Shown here: piece by piece, positions 57,113 to 64,000 of the stretch
How positions within the stretch are numbered: the first letter of the stretch is position 1
Layout: every line of letters begins with the position of its first letter
The notes under the pieces: generated by a model
Database searches by the model: none
The model's input: the letters and a program-made list of their open reading frames with translations, nothing else
Told to the model about the DNA's origin: nothing
Origin: Geosiphon pyriformis
Taxonomy: Eukaryota > Glomeromycota > Glomeromycetes > Archaeosporales > Geosiphonaceae
Length of the DNA: 64,000 nt
Assembly: GCA_016748015.1 (NCBI GenBank)
Contig: JAAOMT010000040.1
Span: 186,001 to 250,000, forward strand
Reading direction: 5' to 3'
Translations under genes and position numbers: made by a program

Positions 57113-58802
57113 TAAGGCATAAAATTATACCAAGTGTGATTATTTGTTGACAGTATGAACTATCTCTCTACCTTCAAATTCTCCAGTTATCTTTGAAAAG
57201 TATAGCGACTAAGATATTTTATAAGACTGATCTTGCACATTGAATCCATACTTATTCAATTCACTCTTTGAAATTGAAATTCTTTTGATTCTTTTCATCA
57301 CCCTACAATCCTGTTTTCTCTTGTTATCTATTAGCTTGTTACTTCAACCTATAACATTAAAACTAATACAATAGCAAATAAAACTGCTTACTTTCTTTTT
57401 TTTTGCCAACTGGGGTTTAGGAATAATTTATAATAATTAAAAAGATAACTATATCTGGCAATATTTATTATTTTGTTTGTAATTTGGACAGGTTTATTTG
57501 TTGTGTTAGATAAGAGACCAGTCTTGATTATAATGTGATTCTAAGTGTACTAATTAAAGAAATAGATTAGTTGGCTATTGCAAAGATCTAACATTCTAAT
57601 TCACATATTTTTTCTGAATTTACTAGTAAAAAATCTGCAAATTAGCACACATACTTAATAAAACAGTACACAGATGGCTATTGGTAATAGTTAGAAAGAG
57701 ATTATATAATAAGACATATTCTGGCATATTGTATTTGCTGTGTAGAAAAATAAAGTTGTTTAATTATGTTTTATTTGTGCTGAAAATAATAGTATTTGAG
57801 AGAAAATTTTAAAAGAAGCTTCTATAAAGTAAATATTATTGGCAAGTGTTCAATATTTATTTTTCTCTGCTGTTTTGTAAACATTTTTTCAGTATTTTTC
57901 AAATATGAGTCTATACATGACAATTTGCAAGAAATTTGTGCTAAAAAACTGGTATGTTGAGACTGTTATAATTTTTGATAGAAGAATAAAAACTGCTTTT
58001 ATTTTTGTTAAATATATGAGACATTTTGGTAAAATTATATTGTATTAAGATTTAACTTATAAGATCTAAATATAGAGTAGACATAAAAAAAGCTAAATTG
58101 GTTAGGGATAATAGTTTGGTTTCAGGTTTATCTTGTTGTATAGTGTTTATGTTATTAGATAGAATAATTTAGTTGTTTAGTATAGTAGAATTTTTTGTAG
58201 TTAGTTTTAGTAGATGCAAACTGTGTCCTTTTTTTTCTGGTTTGGATGAGAATATATGTGTTAATATAAACATTTAGTGTTGCTTTGTCTAATCCAAATG
58301 GTTAGTTACATGTAGTAAAAGCATAAACTGTATTTAGTTTAAGCTACTTAGTTTGGTTTTATATACTAAATAATAGTTGAACTTTATTTGTTAAAATATT
58401 AATTAAAAAAAAATGGTTCTTAATTATAGTTATTAATAAAAATTTTATTTTTATTTTACTTAAATTTTTTTTGTTTGTTTTGTATTTAATAATTAATTAA
58501 TTAAAAAAGTATTAAAATTATAACATTAAAGATTACTTAATAAAAAACATTAAAAAATAATATAGAATATAGTTAAGCAAATTAAGATTACTTACTAAAA
58601 GAGTAAAAACTATTAAAATAAACTGGTTATTATATCAAAAAAATTAGATACTAAGTATTATTATTATAATATTAAATTTTATTCATTATATAAAAAACTT
58701 AATTACCAAAATTTTTAGAAATTTTTAAATTAAAAAATTAATTAACTTTAATTATCAAATTATAAAAAATTCAAGAAATTTAGAAATTATTTTTAATACT
58801 GT
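57113..58802. other. unassigned interval, possible LINE remnant
   Basis: No LTR element seen. A short plus-strand reading at 58076-58278 (VDIKKAKLVRDNSLVSG, then FFVVSFSRCKLCPFFSGLDE) looks like decayed coding sequence, possibly from a LINE, but I cannot place it. The rest, especially 58390-58800, is AT-rich without recognisable features. Confidence 0.3.
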
Positions 58803-59652
58803 TGTTACTCATAGAAAAAAGTACAAGAAAAAAAATAGAAAAAATAAACCAATAAGAGAATAATACTTAGTAAGTAAACACAATATCAAAAAATTATGAC
58901 ATATTGTTCAACAATATATATATTATTAATGAATTATAGCATATTATTTAGCAATGAACATATTATCAGAAAATTATGGCATATTGCTTAGCAATAATCA
59001 CATTGTCAAAAAAAATAAAACACATTGTTCAAGAAAATATAAAATCTTATATAACAAGAATTATGTATATATAGTGAAAGTATTAGAAACAGAAAAAACA
59101 GATTTAATTAGAAAAATTCATTACAATCTATTAATTATTCAATACTCTTCTTTTCAAAAGATAGTTTTCTACAACTTGAAATGAAATCAAACCACATATT
59201 AATAAAATGTTAAATTATTATTTAAATCCATATTGATAGAATTCAAGACTTAATTACATTGAACCAATAGCTCTTGATTATAACTATTAACAAAATATTA
59301 ATTTCTTATTTTTTTTTTATTTTTTTTTATTTTTTTTGTTTTATTTTTTTGTTGTTTATTAATTGATTAAAAAAATTAAATACTAAATATTTGATATCAA
59401 AGATAGCTTAATAAAAAACTTAAGAACAAGGGTAAAAATTTAAAAATAGCTTATCAAAAGGGTATGACTACCAGAATAAACTGGTTATTATGCTGAAAAA
59501 AGAAATTTACAAAAGAAATTATCAATTAAATCTCTGTTTATTATACAAAAAACTTAACCAAAATCTTTAAAAATTACCAACATTACCAGCTATTGAGCAC
59601 CAAGTTATGGATTTGTTATTTGTTTCAACATTCCAAATAATTACTTGTAACA
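58803..59652 (+). repeat. 5' LTR of G1c
   Basis: TGTTACTCATAG ... TACTTGTAACA, 850 bp. Its start and its final ~300 bp match G1a, but U3 is replaced by a different 40-bp repeat array (separate entry). TATATATAG near 59067 is the core-promoter candidate (ATTATGTATATATAGTG). Confidence 0.78.
58882..59041 (+). promoter_or_regulatory. four-unit 40-bp array in G1c U3
   Basis: Units of exactly 40 bp begin at 58882, 58922, 58962 and 59002 (AATATCAAAA.., ATTATTAATG.., ATTATCAGAA.., ATTGTCAAAA..). Each holds a near-palindrome of the type ATTGTTCAACAAT or ATTGCTTAGCAAT about 20 bp after the unit start. The array lies just upstream of TATATATAG. It is absent from the G1a LTRs, so U3 has been swapped or newly built within family G1. 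Confidence 0.6.
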
Positions 59653-59654
59653 TT

Positions 59655-59672
59655 TGGTGCTTTCTGTAAGGT
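59655..59672 (+). other. primer-binding site of G1c
   Basis: TGGTGCTTTCTGTAAGGT, two bases after the LTR end. G1a has the decayed TAGTGTTCTTTGTAAG at the same place. It shares TGGTGCT with G2, so the families may use tRNAs with the same acceptor end. Confidence 0.45.
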
Positions 59673-59719
59673 ATAATCCAACAGAAAACCAGTACTAATA
59701 TTAATTATCCAGAAAAGTG

Positions 59720-60725
59720 GCAAACCAAAAAATCATAGGAGAAAATTATTTAAGATTCACAAAATTTTTATTTTAACACTATCAAATTTATCTGAAACTA
59801 ACAAGTAGTTATTGACCAGCAAAATCAGTTTTCAATTACTACATCAACAAAAAAATTAAATCCCACTTGAAAAACCAAAGAAATTCAGAAACTGCTTTCA
59901 ATAATTTCTATAGTGAATTATTTTAAAGCACCATATTTTCACTAAACTATTTGTTTGCATCACTAATTATGAAAAGAAACAAAAAAATTAAAAAATACAT
60001 CCAACAAAGATTTTTTATTATCTTTGCAAACAGAGAAAAATTACAAACATTAGCAAAAACCTCAAGAAAAATACAACCATCTAATTAAAAAAAACCAAGA
60101 ATTATTTTACTTATTCATTTATCATATTACCATATATTAGGAAATACTATACATATATCATTAGAATTTGTATTACCATCTACTGCAAAAACACCACTAC
60201 TCAAAATACTGTTTTAAAATAATTAGAAAAAAGCCAAATTATTAGAAACTTATGGCAATTACTTTAAAAAATTTAGATTATAACTAACAATATCATCAGA
60301 ACTTTAATTACTATTACTTCAACCAAATTTCGGATCTACCAGTCATTGAAAAATACCAATTTAGAAGAAAAAAAAGACAGTAATCAAGAAAATAATAACC
60401 AAAACCTGATTTTAAATAACCCAAAAATACAAATTCTGATTGTTCTAATTCCAAAAAACCTGAACAATCTAAATTCTGCTTCTATTATTTAGCAAAATCT
60501 ATCTTTAATAATTGTGATTGATCTACCAATTGTACTAATTGTTCTATTATAATAATAGTTTCAACAACAATTTTAACAAAAATAATTAGTACTAATAGCA
60601 TATATACTTATTACTAAACTCAAAAAATTTACTGACAAAGAGAATAATACTCAAGTATAGTTAAACAATATAGTTAAAGCAATTACAGCCAATAACTAAG
60701 ATAATAAATCTTTAATGTATTTAAA
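59720..60725 (+). pseudogene. G1c gag fragment
   Basis: Homologous to G1a gag: NKKIKSHLKNQRNSETAFNN and FYSELF (59850-59925), KAKLLETYGNYF (60230-60260), then the linker into the capsid-type block (ITKLKKFTDKENNTQV-like, 60610-60660; VKAITANN near 60680). Many stops. Breaks off at about 60725. Confidence 0.65.
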
Positions 60726-60763
60726 ACCATGTTGTTATGAGTAAACTTGGTGGGTATGGGAAA

Positions 60764-61818
60764 TGATAATGTTTGGTGCTCTCAATTATTGATGATGTGT
60801 CTTCCACGTAATTCTGTTGGCTTAGTCTTAATTATCAGTCTCTGAAGGTCTATTCCTGGATGTGAATTTTACCCATTGAGTTTTTTGGTTATAAGGCACA
60901 GAGTTTGTCTTTTGTCAATTGCAATGTTTTTCGTAAATATGAGTTTTTTTCTCCGAGCTAACGAGTGCAGTCGTTAGGGTCTGGTGTTGTCTTTTCACTC
61001 TTCTGGTAAGCTAATAAGATAATGTTAATATCCAAAACTTAGGAAGAGCTTCCCTTTTTTACCAGGCTATCACGAAGTCTATTCCCAAACAGTCAATTTT
61101 ACTATGTTGCCGCTCCACAAAAAATTAAGACAGAAAAAGAAAGAAAAAGAAAAAGAAAAGAAAAGAAAAGAGAGAAAAGATAAATTAGTATTGTCAATCG
61201 CCGTGATTAAGAGTGATTGGTCCAAATTGTTAATAGGTTCGAGGCAGTTATGCTAAGAGCATCTGTTCTAGAACGGAGGTACAAAACAAGGGTTAATTCA
61301 CGTAAATTTCACGAAGTTTGAGAACATGAATTCGCAATTCTGATTTCTTTTAATAATTGATTTATTTCAGAAGATGAAATAGGAAAGATAATAAAGGATG
61401 AAGGGGTATGGATATTTTAATTTTTGGTTTAGAGGTTCGTATCTATTTTTTCTTCTTTGTCTTTTCTTACTTCTACAACTACTTGCTTTTATACATTTTT
61501 TTGGTTTTACAGAATTACTTTCAATTGTCTCACTATTGCTAACTATTGTTTTGTTGTTTCTGTTATTGCTTCGTTTTCTATGTTATTGTTAGTTATCCTA
61601 TGTTATAACACGTTATCTGACATTATTACATGTTATTCTGTGTTATAACACGTTATCCTACATTATTGCACGCTATTCTGTGTTATCCTGCATTATAACA
61701 TGTTATCCAATGTTATAACGCGTTATCCAACATTATTGCGTGTTATTCTGTGTTATGTCACATTTTTGGTCACATTTTTTCATAACTTTAAATCAGTTTT
61801 TCTACTCGGATAATATTA
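60764..61818 (-). repeat. 3' LTR of G4 (minus)
   Basis: On the minus strand begins TAATATTATCCG after a purine tract (AAAAAGAGAGGGA) and ends CCAAACATTATCA at 60764. About 1,055 bp. It holds a 20-bp tandem array in U3 (61592-61761) and a long GAAAA/GAAA purine tract (plus strand 61131-61180). The boundaries rest on the purine tract, the near-inverted ends and the end of ORF3; the partner LTR is outside the window. Confidence 0.6.
61592..61761 (-). promoter_or_regulatory. 20-bp tandem array in G4 U3
   Basis: Read on the plus strand, units GTTATCCTATGTTATAACAC-like start at 61592, 61612, 61632, 61652, then one of 30 bp, then 61702, 61722 and 61742. Each 20-mer is itself two related 10-mers (GTTATCCnnn and GTTATAACNN or CATTATTGCNN). 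It lies 57-227 bp into the LTR on the minus strand, so upstream of the transcription start. TGTTATAACA is a perfect palindrome within several units. Role as an enhancer array is inferred. Confidence 0.65.
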
Positions 61819-61829
61819 TCCCTCTCTTT

Positions 61830-62564
61830 TTAAAATTGAGCTCTTGCAAAACCATATGTATCTGTTATCGTGGCTTTATTCATGTAATATTCGATTGTTG
61901 CCTTGAGTATTGCCTTTTGTAGGTCTTTGAACTGTTAATTGGTTATTTGTTCTATGCTGTTAACCATTATGGTTTTCATAGATCTGTTCAGTAGTACGTT
62001 TGGACAATGTTGGAAGACAGCGTATAGTCAGTATGCTGCTTTGTAATGTAGGGTCAGATTGTTTTTCCTTATGAATTTTTCTACTTGTTGTATTGCTTTT
62101 TTGTTGAATTTTTTCTGGCTGAGGTCTTTGTATGGTGTTTTCAAGTCAAGCTGTTCTTCAATTTTGTAGAACCAATAAGCTGGAGGAAGTCTTTCTTTCT
62201 ATTCCTGGGCATTGTCAGGTGTCCACTTCCCTGTTTCGGGGAGTTCAGTCCCACGAGCTAAAGCTTGTTTTATTTCTTCGAGCTTGGGGACCAAGTATCT
62301 TCTTTTGTAACCTTTTTCTCGTTCTTTGCCTCCTTCTTTTCCACCCCCCGCCCGAAGGCAATTTTTCCTATCACATTGCCTTTCAGGTGGTGAGTAGGGA
62401 AGGAAATGTTTAGTTCTAATTGAACTCTCATCCTCTCCTCTCCTGCTCTTATCTTTGTACCATATCTCTTTTTTATTAATTGTTATTTTTATTTGAGATG
62501 TCAATTTTTGAATTGTTTCAAATAATTGTTTAGATAATTTTAAAATTTGATCTGAAAGGTCCAT
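61830..62564 (-). pseudogene. G4 ORF3 (conserved post-pol ORF), three internal stops
   Basis: ATG at 62564; the frame runs without indels for 245 codons to TAA 61832-61830, just before the LTR, with TAG near 62200, TGA near 62027 and TAA near 61934 inside. Parts: MDLSDQILKLSKQLFETIQK, SQIKITINKKEIWYKDK, a basic GGGKEGGKEREKGYKRRY patch, LEEIKQALARGTELP, KKFNKKAIQQVEKFIRKNNL, NSIEQITN.QFKDLQKAI. The second half aligns well with G1a ORF3 and its overall layout matches G2b ORF3. Function unknown. If the three stops are recent, the protein was functional not long ago. Confidence 0.65.
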
Positions 62565-62644
62565 GTTAAAATTTCTATCATTTCTTGCTGCTTTTTGAAT
62601 GCTATATATATTTGAATTCTCCAATTTAATTTGCTGCCCATTGT

Positions 62645-64000
62645 CTACGTTTCGATAACAATGATTGGTTCCAGATCTTGTGGTATATTTTCTGGTCTGA
62701 TTAATGAAATTTGTGTTCCTAATTGAAGTATTGATGACGATGATTTCTGTTTTACATGATAAATTTTTAACCAATTTCCATGCACTACTTTCTTTAAAAT
62801 TCTGTCTTCTAATCATAATTTGTAAGCTCCATTTCCTAATGCTTTGTGTATATGGAATAGACCGTCTCACTTTGGGTTGAACTTTCCACTCCACTGTTTC
62901 TCAGCTTTTGTACAATGTAACAGTACTTGGTCTCCAATCTTGAATTTCATTGGTTGTTCTGGCAGGTGTTTATCATGTCTTTCTTTTTGTCATTTTTGAG
63001 CATGACTAATATTGTCAGCTGCTGTTCTTTGATTGTTTTCCAATGTTTTCATTAGCTGATATGTTCTTTGGTGTAAGATAGCCTCAAAATTCTCTTCATT
63101 GATTGTTTCTGTTGGGTATGATGGTATCACTTGTTCAATTGATAATGTAGCTTTTCTTTCATAGACTAGTTCGAATGGTATAAACTGAGTTGTATTTTGT
63201 TTTAATGTTCGGTATGCAAAAAGTACAGAAGGTATGAATAAGTCCCATTCTTGTCTGTTTTCATGACTTATTTTTGTTAGTGCTTTGCACAGTGTTCTGT
63301 TAAATTGTTCTACCAGTCTATTTGTTTGTGGGTGGTATGGTGATGATAAGAGTCTCTTTATTCCAAACCATTGGCTTAGTTCAGTCAGCGTATTATTAAC
63401 AAAGAGTGTTCCCTGATCAGATAATAATTCTTTTGGACATCTATGTTGGCAAATTAGGTCTTGATGCACAAATTTGGTGACTGTTTTGGCATTGGCCACT
63501 TGGATTGCTCTGGCTTCTGGCCATTTTGTAAGATAGTATATGGCTACAGCAATATAGCAATTTTCTTGAGATGTAATTGAAAGAGGTCCAACCAAATCAA
63601 TCCTGATTCTATCAAATAGATTTTCAACTGGAATGGGTTGAAGTGGTTTTGTTGATCTTGCTTCTTCTCTTCACTGACATGCGTCACAATTGAGCACATA
63701 TTCGAAAATGTCTTTGTGTATCATTGGCCAATAGTATAAGTTTAGTGTTCTTTCGAAGGTAGTGTCTTTGTTAAAGTGTTCTACAGTTGGATCTGAGTGC
63801 ACACTATATAGTATAGTTTCTCTTTTACTGTTTGTGATTAGTCGTTGTGGGTTGGGGTGGTTTCGGCATTCTCGTCAATATAGTTGGTTGTCTTGAATAA
63901 AATAATTTCGGGCTTGTTTTCGTATGGTATTCTGTTCCTGTTGAGATAATATCTCCTTAAAACATAGTGTCGATAGGTACTGATATAGTCATTGATAAGT
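62645..64000 (-). pseudogene. G4 integrase (pol 3' part), nearly intact
   Basis: From the right edge: HHCC zinc domain (HSDPTVEHFNKD, then NCDACQ followed by TGA), core RIDLVGPL (Asp), LLSDQGTLF (Asp), SSPYHPQTN and RLVEQFNR (Glu), SVLFAYRTLKQNTTQ, ISHAQK, then TGA at 62992-62990 and QKERHDKHLPEQPMKFKIGD, TKAEKQWSGKFNPK-TGA-DG, HIHKALGNGAYKL. Ends IVIET-TAG at 62647-62645. All stops seen here are TGA, at positions that read Trp, Arg or Gln elsewhere. Zinc ligands and DDE residues are all present. RT and RNase H are outside the window, apart from the poorly readable stretch 63800-64000. Confidence 0.75.

Larger units (their letters stand above)
58803..60725 (+). mobile_element. Ty3/gypsy element G1c, 3'-truncated
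   Basis: 5' LTR 58803-59652, primer site, and a gag fragment up to about 60725, where the sequence changes abruptly into the region bordering the minus-strand G4 LTR. No protease, pol or 3' LTR. LTR ends and gag match G1a. Confidence 0.72.
60764..64000 (-). mobile_element. Ty3/gypsy element G4 (minus), right part beyond the window
   Basis: Minus strand: integrase from the window edge (64000) to 62645, ORF3 62564-61830, 3' LTR 61818-60764. Base composition is clearly less AT-rich than the other elements, stops are few, and the DDE and zinc residues of the integrase are intact. It is the youngest-looking element here. The 5' part lies outside the window. Confidence 0.8.

Noticed and set aside
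60770-60782. TTTGGTGCTCTC on the plus strand looks like the primer-binding site after a plus-strand LTR.
   Set aside because: It lies inside the end of the minus-strand G4 LTR (..GAGAGCACCAAACATTATCA on the minus strand), no plus-strand LTR precedes it, and no gag follows.
61592-61761. Regular short repeats suggesting a CRISPR array.
   Set aside because: Units are contiguous with no unique spacers, lie in an LTR U3, and the DNA is eukaryotic.
62565-62894. Long minus-strand open frame upstream of the G4 ORF3 start, which would give a 231-aa protein.
   Set aside because: The first ~110 codons are an out-of-frame reading of the integrase C-terminus (KQWSGKF.., NGAYKL in the true frame). Only the part from the ATG at 62564 is ORF3.
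1-64000. tRNA, rRNA or organellar genes.
   Set aside because: No cloverleaf with B-box (GGTTCGANTCC-like), no conserved rRNA segment and no mitochondrial gene was seen on either strand by eye.

Overview
The window looks like nuclear DNA of an AT-rich, transposon-dense filamentous fungus. A Glomeromycotina (Rhizophagus-like) genome fits best. The reasons are short GT..AG introns of 63-164 bp in the two host genes, dispersed Ty3/gypsy elements that carry a dUTPase domain, and a LINE whose ORF1 and endonuclease remnants resemble those I remember from Rhizophagus. The organism call is inference; no rRNA, tRNA or organellar gene was seen.

Host genes (1-3.3 kb). Two intact, spliced genes lie in tandem on the minus strand. 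The first, 544-1731, is a 4-exon alpha/beta hydrolase of 287 aa with a Ser/Asp/His triad. The second, 2052-3311, is a 6-exon NAD(P)-dependent beta-hydroxyacid dehydrogenase (6PGDH/3-hydroxyisobutyrate-dehydrogenase type) of 301 aa. They are the only clearly functional host genes. From 3.3 to 5.6 kb the sequence is AT-rich with no readable gene.

Transposon nest (5.6-64 kb). I name the Ty3/gypsy families G1-G4. G1: a minus-strand solo LTR (5610-6533); G1a (9366-19320, +), inserted in a LINE whose halves are 8203-9365 and 19321-20757; G1b, one minus-strand copy split over 20758-22483, 32349-32922 and 42807-46612; and G1c (58803-60725, +), 3'-truncated. G2: G2a (22484-32348, +) and G2b (32923-42806, +), each inserted into G1b so that its integrase reads on across them; and G2c (46613-54235, +), which joins G1b on its left to G3 on its right without a target duplication. 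G3 (54236-57112, +) keeps only RNase H, integrase, a 3' ORF and an LTR. G4 (60764-64000, -) is the least decayed and runs off the right edge.

Element architecture. LTR - PBS - gag (CCHC knuckle, then a Q/N/Y/P-rich linker) - protease - Cys-rich module - dUTPase - RT - RNase H - integrase (HHCC, DDE, GPY/F) - a separate downstream ORF ('ORF3') - LTR. In G2b and G2c, gag through RT stays in one reading frame. ORF3 is recognisable in all four families, matches no family I can name, and in G2 its stop codon lies inside the 3' LTR. LTR U3 regions of G1, G2 and G4, although unrelated in sequence, carry short repeats on a ~20- or 40-bp grid upstream of the likely transcription start. Almost all copies are decayed by transitions (many CAA/CAG, CGA and TGG codons turned into stops, catalytic Asp/Gly codons into Asn/Arg).
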